Assembly: GCA_035294785.1 (NCBI GenBank) | Contig: DATGKF010000121.1 | Span: 1 to 64,000, forward strand | DNA: 64,000 bases | DNA from: Poindextera sp035294785 | Lineage (GTDB): Bacteria > Pseudomonadota > Alphaproteobacteria > Caulobacterales > Caulobacteraceae | Reading direction: 5' to 3' | Shown: in pieces, positions 54,847 to 63,658 of the stretch | Position numbering within the stretch: position 1 is the stretch's first letter | Layout: each line of letters begins with the position of its first letter | Program-made: the position numbers and the translations under genes | The notes under the pieces: generated by a model | Seen by the model: only the letters and a program-made list of their open reading frames with translations | The model's database searches: none | Told to the model about the DNA's origin: nothing

Positions 54847-55920
54847 ATGGAAGCGGAAGCGAGGGATAAGCCCACTCGGGCCTGGCTCGACGCCAACCTC
54901 AGGATGAACGACATCCTGACGATCGGCACCCACAACAGCTACCATCTGGCCGCGAGCCCGCCGATCATGGAGGTGATCCGCCGCTGGTCGGAGAAGGCCG
55001 CGGAGGGCCTCGACTACACTCATCCGTCGCTGAGCGAGCAGCTCGACGACGGCGCCCGCGCCCTGGAGCTCGACATCTTCTACGACCCGGAGGGCGGACG
55101 CTATGCGCGGCCCTCCGGCCTGGCGCTGATCAAACAGCCGGTGCCGGACGAGTACGTGCGGGCGATGTCGGCGCCGGGCATGAAGGTCCTGCACGTTCAG
55201 GACATCGACTTCCGCTCCACCGTCCACACCTATGTCCAGGGCCTTCAGGAGATCCGCGCCTGGTCGCTCGCGCATCCCGACCACACGCCCATCTTGCTCA
55301 CCATGAACACATCGGACGGGCCGACGCGCACGAAGAACGGCGTCGACGGGCTGGCGTTCGACGAGGCGGCCTACGACGCGCTCGACGCCGAGATCGCCTC
55401 TGTCTTCCCGGCCGGCTCCGTGATCACGCCAGATGTGGTGCGCGGAGCGCATGCGACGTTGCGCGAGGGCGTGCTCGCCGGCGGCTGGCCGTTGCTGGGC
55501 GACGCGCGCGGCAAGATCCTGATCGCCGTGGACGAGTACGGCCGCAAGCGCGACGCCTATCGCCGCGGCCGCCGATCGCTCGAAGGCTGCATGTGCTTCG
55601 TCAACTCCGACGATGATGGGCCCGACAACGCCTTCTACGTGCTGAACGAATACGCCGATGTCCCGGCCATCGCCGAGCGGGTCCGGCAGGGCTTCCTGGT
55701 CCGCACGCGCTCCGACGCCGAGACGATCGAGGCGCGCGCGAACGACACGCGCCGCCGCGACGCGGCGCTGGCCAGCGGCGCTCAGTACGTCTCGACCGAC
55801 TACCGTCGCCCGGACCGGCGCTTTTCCGACTACCAGGTGAGGCTGGCGGGCGACGCCGCCGCCGTCGTCAATCCGCTCCGCGCGCCGCCAGGGCTAGCGG
55901 GCGCGCCGATCGAGATATAG
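54847..55920 (+). CDS. PI-PLC-like phosphodiesterase (Ca2+-dependent, PF16670-type)
   Basis: 357 residues. Catalytic TIGTHNSYHLA, metal-binding ALELDIFYD and VLHVQDIDFRS correspond to the TIM-barrel PI-PLC-X core. It also has LTMNTSDGPTRTKNG and a late VSTDYRRPDR. Most relatives carry a signal peptide; here the N-terminus (MEAEARDKPTRAWLD) shows none, so it is cytoplasmic or starts elsewhere. Substrate unknown. It is followed by the 253-base gap before the TonB receptor gene, in which no convincing promoter was found. Confidence 0.85.
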   Translation: MEAEARDKPTRAWLDANLRMNDILTIGTHNSYHLAASPPIMEVIRRWSEKAAEGLDYTHPSLSEQLDDGARALELDIFYDPEGGRYARPSGLALIKQPVPDEYVRAMSAPGMKVLHVQDIDFRSTVHTYVQGLQEIRAWSLAHPDHTPILLTMNTSDGPTRTKNGVDGLAFDEAAYDALDAEIASVFPAGSVITPDVVRGAHATLREGVLAGGWPLLGDARGKILIAVDEYGRKRDAYRRGRRSLEGCMCFVNSDDDGPDNAFYVLNEYADVPAIAERVRQGFLVRTRSDAETIEARANDTRRRDAALASGAQYVSTDYRRPDRRFSDYQVRLAGDAAAVVNPLRAPPGLAGAPIEI

Positions 55921-56173
55921 GATTCATCCGCCGGCGGACGGAATGGCCCGGGGTCGCCAGCGGAAAATACCGAGCCATCCGACGCTTAGGCGCTCGCGCC
56001 GCCGGTGTCACACAAGCGACGTCAAAGTGTCGGCGGTTCATCGACAGACCGTCTCATAACCGACGCTGATTCATCACCGAACGGCAGTGCAACTGTCGCC
56101 GAACCGTTGGCGCGTCTGAATAGCTTTGGCGCCAGCGCCGCGTGGGGCTGGCGCAAGCGGCAAGGGGACATCC

Positions 56174-58788
56174 GTGGCACGATCTGCACAACCGCTCAGC
56201 GGCGGCGCGTTTGCGCGCGCGCTCTTGCCGGCGCTGGCCGGCAGCATCTTCGCCTACTCGGCGGCTTGCGCACAGTCGACGGCCGGGCAACAGGCCGAGG
56301 TGGTCGTGACCGCGTCCCACCAGGCGCGCAGCACCGCCGGTCTCGCCGTTCAGGTGCAGGTCCCGAAGGACCAGTCGGTGGTCAACCAGACCTACATCCG
56401 CAGCCAGGTTGGCAGCTCCAACTTCGCCCAGATCATCAATCTGTTGCCCGGCGTCAGCTATTCGACCGAGGATCCGACGGGCATCCTCTCGTCCGACTTC
56501 CGCATGCATGGCTTCGATGGCAACCACGTCTCCTTCACGGTCGACGGAACGCCGCTCAACGACACCGGCAACTACGCGATCTTCCCTGGCGAATACACCA
56601 CGGCCGAAGCGATCGACCACGTCACGGTCAACATCGGCCAGTCGGAGGTGGACAGCCCGACCGCATCGGCCATCGGCGGCACGGTCAACATCGTCACCAA
56701 GCTCCCGCCGACGACGCTCGGCGCGCTCGTCGACGGCGCCCTCGGCAGCTACCAGTATGGACGCGTCTACGCCGAGTTCGACACCGGCGCGTTCGGACCC
56801 TGGGGCACGCGGGCGTTCCTCTCGACCAACTATGCCGACGCCAACAAGTGGAAGGGCAATGGCAAAATCGAGCGGTTCGGGCTCGACGGGCGCATTTTCC
56901 AGCCGCTGGGCGCGGGGGCCGACTTCATCTCGGCCGCCTTCACCTACGCGTCGAACCGGCCCTATTTCTACGAGAGCTCGTCGAAAGCCCAGTTCGCCCA
57001 ATTTGGCCCGAACATCGACTTCAACACGCAATGGGCGGTCCCGACGGCCACGCCCGGGCACGCCGACGGCGTCGTCCCGACCTCGGCGTCCGCGCCGGGC
57101 TTCGAGCAAGGCAACGACTCCTTCTTCTGGAAGGTCCACCCGAACCCGGTCGACTTCGGCGATCTGCGCGTCCAATCGCGCTTCGACCTGACGCGGTCGC
57201 TCACGCTGACGGTCGACCCCTACTTCCTCTACACGCTGGCCAATGGCGGCGGCACGACGTCGCTGAAGGAGAGCGACCCGCGCCTGGTCGGCTCCGGCGT
57301 CGCCCACGCCTGCGCGAATGGCGGCGTGGGCGTCGACTTGAACGGCGATGGCGACTGCCTCGACACCATCCTCGTCTACAGCCCTTCCAACACGCAGACA
57401 CACCGCTACGGCGTGAACACGTCGCTGCTGTGGACCCTCGACGAACACAACTACTTTCAGGTTTCCTACACGCTCGACTACGGCCGTCACCGCCAGACCG
57501 GGGCGATGACCTTCATCGATCAGATGACCGGGACGCCAGACAACGTCTTCGCTGGCCTGCGCGGCTTCGGTCCGATCATCCCGGCCGAGGATGGCGTAGC
57601 GCTGCGCACGCGCGACCGTTTCTCGATCGCCAAGCTGAATCAGGTCTCGCTGAACTACATCGGCAGGTTCTTCGACAACCGGCTGCATGTGAACATCGGC
57701 GTGCGCGACCCTACTTCGAGCGCGACCTCAACCAGTTCTGCTACACGTTCAACGGCGCCAGCGCCTACTGCGACAGCGTTTCGCCGGCGCTCGTTCAGGC
57801 GGCCCTGGCCAACGGCGTCGCCACCCACACGACGACGCAACTCAACACCCTGCTGTTCGGGGCCGGCTCGACCACCATCTCGCTGAACCCGCAGACCCAA
57901 ACGCCGAACTTCCGCCTGCCGTTCAAGCAGACTTTCCACTTCACCCGGCTGCTGCCGAACGTCGGCGCGAGCTGGAACATCGATCTACAGAACCAGCTCT
58001 ACGCGACTTTCGCCGAGGGCTTCTCGGCCCCGAAAACAGACGATCTCTACACCTCGAGCACGAACCTGGTTCAGCCCGAGGTCAGCTACAACTACGGCGT
58101 CGGCTATCGCTATCAGACCTCGAAGGTCACGATCTCGGCCAACCTCTGGGGGTCGACCTGGCAGAACCACATCATCCAGTCATTCGATCCGAACGACCCG
58201 ACGCTCTCCATCGACCGCAACGTCGGCGACGTTCAGCTCTACGGCCTCGACTTCGAGGCGGGTTGGAAGCCCATCGACCCGTTGACTCTCTATGCGTCGC
58301 TCACCCTCATGCACAGCCAACTGCTGAGGGACTACGAGGTCACCGCGTCGAGTGGGCCCGACAAGGGCAAGTCCGTGCCGCTGCCCGTGAAAGGCAAGGA
58401 ACTGGTCATGACGCCGGACCAGGAGTTCGCGCTCCGAGCGGAGTACACGGTCGGCGACCTCACGCTCGGCGTTCAGGCCAAATACACGTCACGGCGTTTT
58501 TCGTCAGACGTGAACGACGACACCTTGCCGCGCTTCACCACGGTCGATCTGGATGCGGAGTATCGCATTCACGCCTGGGGCAAGACCGCGGTGCTGCAGG
58601 TCAACGCCACCAACATCTTCAACGAGCAATACCTCAGTCGGGTGTCCACCGTGTCCAACGCACACCCTGTAACTGTCCCGGCGCTGAACGGCGCCCCCGG
58701 CGTCGACACCATCAATGCGCCGTCCGGCCCGTTCTTCTTCAACGGCGCGCCGCCTATGGTCTTCGTGACGCTGAAGACCCAGTTCTAG
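56174..58788 (+). pseudogene. TonB-dependent receptor, single-base frameshift
   Basis: Outer-membrane TonB receptor of about 871 residues if intact. The first frame starts at GTG 56174 (MARSAQPLSGG, with AGGGGA 7 bases upstream), a signal peptide (LLPALAGSIFAYSAACA), a TonB box AEVVVTAS, plug (VVNQTYIRSQVGSSNFAQII; FTVDGTPLNDTG; SAIGGTVNIVTKLP) and barrel to VNIGVRDP. At about 57710 the barrel continues in the +1 frame (YFERDLNQFCYTF) to the terminal LKTQF. A missing C at GCGACCC[C]TACTTC would restore it to the usual GVRxPYFERDL. It may be a sequencing error or a genuine decay. Ligand unknown. Confidence 0.9.
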
Positions 58789-58990
58789 CAAGCGTTCGCC
58801 GCGGCCGAGGCTTGTCGCGCGCCAGTTGCGCGCAGGCCTCGCGCCCCTCGGGCGTCAGCATGGGGCCAGAGCGCCCCTCAACGACCCAACGGATGGTCTT
58901 AAACGCCTGAATCCATTGCTCGTGGCCGGCAAGTTCGCTGTGCGCGCCGCGGTTCAGCGCGTCGAGAACGAAATAGGCCTCTCCGTCCAT
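58754..58990 (-). CDS. Small hypothetical protein
   Basis: 78 residues from ATG 58990: MDGEAYFVLDALNRGAHSELAG then QWIQAFKTIRWVV and LTPEGREACAQLARD. The regular helical pattern and end motif suggest a real small helical protein, but the Shine-Dalgarno is weak and the frame overlaps the TonB receptor end by 35 bases. Function unknown; moderate doubt about expression. Confidence 0.45.
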   Translation of the reverse strand: MDGEAYFVLDALNRGAHSELAGHEQWIQAFKTIRWVVEGRSGPMLTPEGREACAQLARDKPRPRRTLARTGSSASRRP

Positions 58991-59102
58991 CGGGCGGTTT
59001 CGTTGGCTGCCGCGCGCCCCTCCGCGCGCGAAAAATGACGGTAGCGCGAAGCTTCCGTGACGGCCAGACTGATTCGTCCGCCGACACCGTTTCGGCCTCC
59101 GG

Positions 59103-59915
59103 CTAGGCCGGCGCGGCGCGGATGTGGTCGAGCACCGCGCCCATCGGCGCACACCAGACGTCCTTAACCTTCAACCAATCGAGCACCAGCTTGTGGCTGG
59201 CCATGCTGGTCTCGCCGGCCTGGGTGCGCGTGGGCACGATGTCGTGAAAGACGAGGATCGCCCAAAGGCCGCGCGCCATCGCGCCCTCGACATAGCGCAT
59301 CGCCAGCCCGGGGTCGTCCACGTCGTACGTGGTCGCGGAGGCGCGCAGCCAGTAGGGCCGGGCGCGGGCGTAGGCCGGCGTCATCGGGCTGTCCTCGTCG
59401 CTGGTGCGCGCGGCCGCCAGCCCGACGCGCTTCAGCGTCGTCTCGAACGTGTGGAACTTCTGGTTCGCATCGCCTGGTCCGAGGTCGGTCTCGCTGCACG
59501 GATAAGCGAAGACGCGCTTCGGATTTTGGCCGAAGTGCAGGTCCATGTAGGCCTGCATCGGCATCAGCTCGCGGCGGGCGTAGGAGCTGGCCGTGTACGG
59601 CTGAAGCCCGCAGGGATGGCTGACCGTGTGGTTGCCGAACTCATGGCCGCCGAGCCTCGAGACGGCGATCCAGTCCGCCAGGCGCGCGTCCATGTTCTCC
59701 CTGGTCAGGAAGAAGGTCGCCTTGAAGCCGGAAGCAGAGATCTGCGCGATCCCGTGATCGAGCTGGGAGTCCAGGCTGTCGTCGTAGGTGAGGCTGACCG
59801 CGGCCCTGGCGCCGCCCGGCCAAGCGAAGGGCGCGGCCGCCGCCCGCGCGCCAACCCTGTTGGCGGCGTTCGCGGCAAGCCCAAGCGCCATCGTGCGCCG
59901 CGTGATCATGAACAT
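59103..59915 (-). CDS. Polysaccharide deacetylase (NodB-like, CE4)
   Basis: 270 residues. A Tat-like N-terminus (MITRRTMALGLAANAANRV) suggests export to the periplasm. The NodB core has AAVSLTYDDSLDSQLDHG (metal Asp-Asp), the His-x3-His GNHTVSHPCG and a late VFHDIVPTR. It could de-N-acetylate peptidoglycan or a surface glycan; the acceptor is unknown. It is divergent from the PBP gene, a common pairing with wall enzymes. Confidence 0.88.
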   Translation of the reverse strand: MFMITRRTMALGLAANAANRVGARAAAAPFAWPGGARAAVSLTYDDSLDSQLDHGIAQISASGFKATFFLTRENMDARLADWIAVSRLGGHEFGNHTVSHPCGLQPYTASSYARRELMPMQAYMDLHFGQNPKRVFAYPCSETDLGPGDANQKFHTFETTLKRVGLAAARTSDEDSPMTPAYARARPYWLRASATTYDVDDPGLAMRYVEGAMARGLWAILVFHDIVPTRTQAGETSMASHKLVLDWLKVKDVWCAPMGAVLDHIRAAPA

Positions 59916-60081
59916 CGCCTTTGGCGAAGCTTACCCTGTAAGTCCACCCCCCGAGATCGCCGGAATTTATCTTGGCGTGCGCTCCCGATGGCGGGACAAG
60001 GCTCTCGGGGCGTAACTCGCCGTCACACCGGCGACTGAAGATGGAGCGTTTCGCCTGATCGCCGCCTATGCCGCCGCCGCG

Positions 60082-61878
60082 GTGCTCGCGCCGTCGTTCT
60101 CGATCCCGAGCCTGCCGCCCATCCATCGCGACGCCCAGATCACCTATCTCGACCGGTCGGGCGCGGTTATCGGCGTGCGCGGGGGCCGCTACGGCCCGCC
60201 GGTCGACATCGCCCGCCTGCCGCCATACGTGCCAGCCGCCTTCGTGGCCATCGAGGACAAGCGGTTCTACGAACACCCAGGGTTCGACGTGGCTGGCATG
60301 GCCCGGGCGCTGATCGCCGACCTCGGTCAGGGTCGCGCCGCGCAGGGCGCATCGACCATCACCCAACAGCTGGCGCGCAACCTTTTCCTCTCCTCCGATC
60401 GAACGCTGGAGCGGAAGGGCGAGGAGCTGATCTACGCCGTCGAGCTGGAGCAGAAGTACTCCAAGCAGCAGATCCTCGGCCTCTATCTCTGCCGCGTCTA
60501 TTTCGGGGAAGGCGCCTACGGGATCGAGGCGGCGGCGCACCGGTACTTCAATAAATCGGCCGCCAAGCTCACCGTCCGCGAGGCGGCGATGCTGGCCGCG
60601 CTGATGAAGTCGCCGACCGACTACGACCCGATCACCCAACCGGAGCGCTCGGCCGAACGCACCGGCCTCGTGCTCGACGCCATGGTCGACACCCACGCCA
60701 TCACCCCAGCGCAACGCGCCCGCGCGGCGGCGCAGACGCCCAAGGTCTACAAGAGCGCCGTCGCCTCCGGCGCGCAGTACTTCGTCGACTGGGTCGACGG
60801 GGCGACCCGGCGACAGATCGGCGGGGCGCCGAAAGAGGATCTGGTGGTCGACACCACCCTCGACCTGCCGGCCGAAGCCGCGGCCCAGGAGACGGCCGCG
60901 GCGGCCGTCCATCGCTTCGCCGGCCAAGGGGCGAGCCAGGCCGTGCTCGTCTCATTGGATCCCGACGGTCGCGTGCGCGCGTTCCTGGGCGGCGTCGACT
61001 ATGACGCCAGCCAATACGATCGCGCCGCCGAGTCCCACCGCCAGGCGGGGTCGTCGTGGAAGCCGTTCGTCTACCTCGCGGCCATGGAGGCGGGGCTCAC
61101 GCCAGACACCACGGCGGTGGATGAGCCGGTGACCATCGACGGCTGGTCGCCGCATGACTTCGAGCCCACCTTCCTCGGCCAGATCACCCTCCAGACGGCG
61201 CTGGCGCAGTCGGTCAACACGGTCGCCGCGAAGATTGCCGATCAGGTTGGCCGCCCGGTCGTCGCCGCCGACGCGCGCCGCCTCGGCGTCTCTTCGACCA
61301 TCAACACCGACCCGGCCATGGCGCTCGGCACCAGTCAGGTGACCCCGCTCGAGATGGCCCAGGCGTACGACGCCTTCGCCAATGGTGGGCGGCGCGTGCA
61401 GGCCTACGGGATCGAGCGCATCCGAACCGCTGCCGGTCGCGTCGTCTACCGCAAGACCGCCGCCCCCGGCGCTCAGGTCATCCAGAACCCGGCGCTCGGC
61501 GAACTCGACCGGATGCTGCGCGCCGTCGTGGCCTCCGGCACCGGCGCGAAGGCGGCGATCCCCGGCCGCGATATCGCCGGCAAGACCGGCACGACCTCCG
61601 ACTATCGCGACGCCTGGTTCGACGGCTTCACCGGCGGACTGACCACTGTGGTGTGGATGGGCCGCGACGACAACAGCCCCATGCGCGGCATCACCGGCGG
61701 CACCGGTCCGGCCGAGTTCTGGCATGCCTACATGGTCCGCGCGATCCCGCGCCTGGCGACCGGACCGATCCCGCCCGGCCCACCAGGGCCGGCGGCGCCG
61801 CCGCCAAACGCGTTTCCTGGGGCCCCACCCGGCTCGCCGACCACCGGGGGCTTCTCGCCGCCGGCGCAGGCCAACTGA
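60082..61878 (+). CDS. Bifunctional penicillin-binding protein (GT51 + transpeptidase)
   Basis: 598 residues. GT51 domain with catalytic Glu58 in IEDKRFYEHPG and GASTITQQLARN; transpeptidase with SxxK at Ser324 (SSWK), SxN (SVN 377-379) and KTGT at 501-504. The tail is Pro/Gly-rich. No N-terminal TM helix remains with GTG 60082, although such PBPs need an anchor. The frame upstream reads LIAAYAAAAVLAPS, a hydrophobic segment, from a CTG at 60055 that overlaps the TGA of a five-codon ATG frame (60041, MERFA). Either CTG initiation or a missing base breaking MERFA-LIAAY explains this. It is coupled (TGATG) to the PLP enzyme. Confidence 0.92.
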   Translation: MLAPSFSIPSLPPIHRDAQITYLDRSGAVIGVRGGRYGPPVDIARLPPYVPAAFVAIEDKRFYEHPGFDVAGMARALIADLGQGRAAQGASTITQQLARNLFLSSDRTLERKGEELIYAVELEQKYSKQQILGLYLCRVYFGEGAYGIEAAAHRYFNKSAAKLTVREAAMLAALMKSPTDYDPITQPERSAERTGLVLDAMVDTHAITPAQRARAAAQTPKVYKSAVASGAQYFVDWVDGATRRQIGGAPKEDLVVDTTLDLPAEAAAQETAAAAVHRFAGQGASQAVLVSLDPDGRVRAFLGGVDYDASQYDRAAESHRQAGSSWKPFVYLAAMEAGLTPDTTAVDEPVTIDGWSPHDFEPTFLGQITLQTALAQSVNTVAAKIADQVGRPVVAADARRLGVSSTINTDPAMALGTSQVTPLEMAQAYDAFANGGRRVQAYGIERIRTAAGRVVYRKTAAPGAQVIQNPALGELDRMLRAVVASGTGAKAAIPGRDIAGKTGTTSDYRDAWFDGFTGGLTTVVWMGRDDNSPMRGITGGTGPAEFWHAYMVRAIPRLATGPIPPGPPGPAAPPPNAFPGAPPGSPTTGGFSPPAQAN

Positions 61879-63131
61879 TGGCCACCGCGCGCGAGGCGCG
61901 CCGCGCCGCCTTCATCGCCGAGGGCGTGCTGGCGCTCGCCCGCAATCGCGAGGACCGCGGCGCGGGCGGCCACGACGCCTACTTCGCCGGCGTGCAGGCC
62001 GCGCTCGCCCGCGCCGGCATCGCCGAGCCGGCGCTGGTTGTCGATCGGGCCCGGCTGGCGGCCAACATCGAAGCCGTGCGCGACGCGCTGGCGCCCAGCG
62101 GGCTTGCCTTGCGCGTGGTCAGCAAGTCGCTGCAGGCGCCGGCGCTGCTCGAACTCATCATGGCGGGCTGCGCGAGCGAGCGGCTGATGGTGTTCAGCGG
62201 CGTCATGCTCGACGAGGTGGCGCGCCGATACCCGACCGCCGACGTCCTCCTTGGCCGGCCGCTGCCGGCGCTGCAGGTCGACGCGTTCATCCGCCGCCGG
62301 GCCACCGAACCTTCGCCCGCGTCGCATCCTCAATGGCTGGTCGACAGCGCCCACCGCTTCGGCCAGTACGTCGCCATCGCCCGCGCCGCGAACGTCCCGA
62401 TACGGATCAATCTCGAGATCGATGTCGGCCTGCACCGCGGCGGATTGGCCGACCTGTCGGCGCTCGCGGCGTTGCTTGATCTCGCCGCCGCCGAGCCGCT
62501 GGTCGAGGTCACCGGGCTCATGGGTTACGACGCTCATGTCCCCGCGCTCGGCGACCCGAAGGCCGAGACAGGCCGGGTGAAGGCGCGCTACGCCGACGCG
62601 AAGGCGCTGCTCATCGCCCGGCTCGGCGGCGATCCGGCCCGCTTCACCTTCAACACCGCCGGCAGCCCGACCTTCATGCACCACCTCGAGGAAACGCCGG
62701 CGAGCGAGGTCTCGGTCGGCTCGGCGTTCCTGAAGCCGCTGAACTACGACCACGGGGCGCTGCACGCGCTGCAACCCGCCGCCTTCATCGCCCAGCCGGT
62801 GCTGAAGGTGATGCAACAGGCGCTGATCCCCGGCATCGAGGCGCACGCCGAGGCGCTGAATGCGCTCGATCCGAACAGCCGCCGCGGCGTTTTCCTCTAT
62901 GGCGGCTACGGCGACGCCGAGCCGATCTCGCCGCCGGGTCTCGGCTTCAGCCCCCTCTACGGCGGCCGCTCCATGCTGAGCGGGTCCGACAAGGTCGAGA
63001 TCGCCCAGGACGATATGGTTTTCTTCCGCCCGCGCGAGAGCGAGGGGGTGCTCCTGCAGTACGGCGACATCGCCGTCTTCGACGGCGCCGAGATCGTCGA
63101 GCGCTGGGCGACTTTCCCGGTGCACGCCTGA
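61878..63131 (+). CDS. PLP-dependent fold-III enzyme (alanine-racemase N / D-threonine aldolase-like)
   Basis: 417 residues. Lys83 in LRVVSKSLQAPALL is the likely PLP Lys of the fold-III barrel (alanine racemase, D-threonine aldolase, D-serine dehydratase). Further parts: RINLEIDVGLHRGGL, FTFNTAGSPTF, SEVSVGSAFLKP and the C-terminal beta domain with FLYGGYGDAEPISPPG and a metal-site-like EGVLLQYGD. Which reaction it performs on D- or L-amino acids is not decidable. The ATG overlaps the PBP stop, so a link to D-amino acid supply for the wall is an inference. Confidence 0.88.
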   Translation: MATAREARRAAFIAEGVLALARNREDRGAGGHDAYFAGVQAALARAGIAEPALVVDRARLAANIEAVRDALAPSGLALRVVSKSLQAPALLELIMAGCASERLMVFSGVMLDEVARRYPTADVLLGRPLPALQVDAFIRRRATEPSPASHPQWLVDSAHRFGQYVAIARAANVPIRINLEIDVGLHRGGLADLSALAALLDLAAAEPLVEVTGLMGYDAHVPALGDPKAETGRVKARYADAKALLIARLGGDPARFTFNTAGSPTFMHHLEETPASEVSVGSAFLKPLNYDHGALHALQPAAFIAQPVLKVMQQALIPGIEAHAEALNALDPNSRRGVFLYGGYGDAEPISPPGLGFSPLYGGRSMLSGSDKVEIAQDDMVFFRPRESEGVLLQYGDIAVFDGAEIVERWATFPVHA

Positions 63132-63580
63132 CCAGCCTCTACATCGACGCCGACGCCTGCCCGGTGAAGGAAGAGGTCTACCGCGTCGCCCGCCGCTACC
63201 GGCTTCCCGTATTCGTGGTCTCCAACAGCTGGATCCGCACGCCGGCCGAGCCGCTGATCACCTCGGTGGTGGTCGACGCCGGGCCGGACGTCGCTGACGA
63301 CTGGATCGCCGAGCGGGCGGGGCCCGGCGACATCGTGGTCACCGCCGACATCCCGCTCGCCGACCGGGCGCTCAAGGCCGGCGCGCAGGCGATCCATCCG
63401 CAGGGGCGGCCTTTCACGCCCGACTCGATCGGCCAGGCGCTCGCCTCGCGCGGCATCGGCGAACACCTGCGCTCCATGGGCGAGATCACCGGCGGTCCCA
63501 GGCCCTTCGCACCCGCCGACCGCTCGCGGTTCCTGCAGGCGCTGGACGCCGCGGTGGTGAAGGCGCGCCGCGGCCGCTGA
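63128..63580 (+). CDS. YaiI/YqxD (DUF188) family protein with apparent CTG start
   Basis: 150 residues. The N-terminal signature YIDADACPVKEEVYRVARR and the ADIPLADRALKAGAQAIHPQG and MGEITGGPRPFAPADRSRFLQALD motifs mark DUF188, PIN-like in fold but without an established activity. No ATG, GTG or TTG in frame precedes YIDADACPVK; CTG 63128 overlaps the upstream TGA as CTGA and gives MTSLYIDADAC. The first ATG (63164) would remove the key conserved motif. Function unknown. Confidence 0.88.
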   Translation: MTSLYIDADACPVKEEVYRVARRYRLPVFVVSNSWIRTPAEPLITSVVVDAGPDVADDWIAERAGPGDIVVTADIPLADRALKAGAQAIHPQGRPFTPDSIGQALASRGIGEHLRSMGEITGGPRPFAPADRSRFLQALDAAVVKARRGR

Positions 63581-63622
63581 GGCGTGCGGCGAAATAACCG
63601 CTTGCACGGCATGTCACCCCTA

Positions 63623-63646
63623 GGTTACACGTAACCCATGGGTTAC
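63623..63646 (+). promoter_or_regulatory. Overlapping palindromes with GGTTAC half sites (candidate operator)
   Basis: Bases 63623-63636 form the palindrome GGTTACACGTAACC and 63631-63646 the perfect 16-base palindrome GTAACCCATGGGTTAC, so GGTTAC/GTAACC half sites occur three times in 24 bases. They lie 12 bases before the ATG of the membrane protein and just after a TTGCAC that could be a -35. This has the look of a repressor operator over a promoter; the regulator is not in the window. Confidence 0.6.
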
Positions 63647-63658
63647 AAGGATCGTGAT

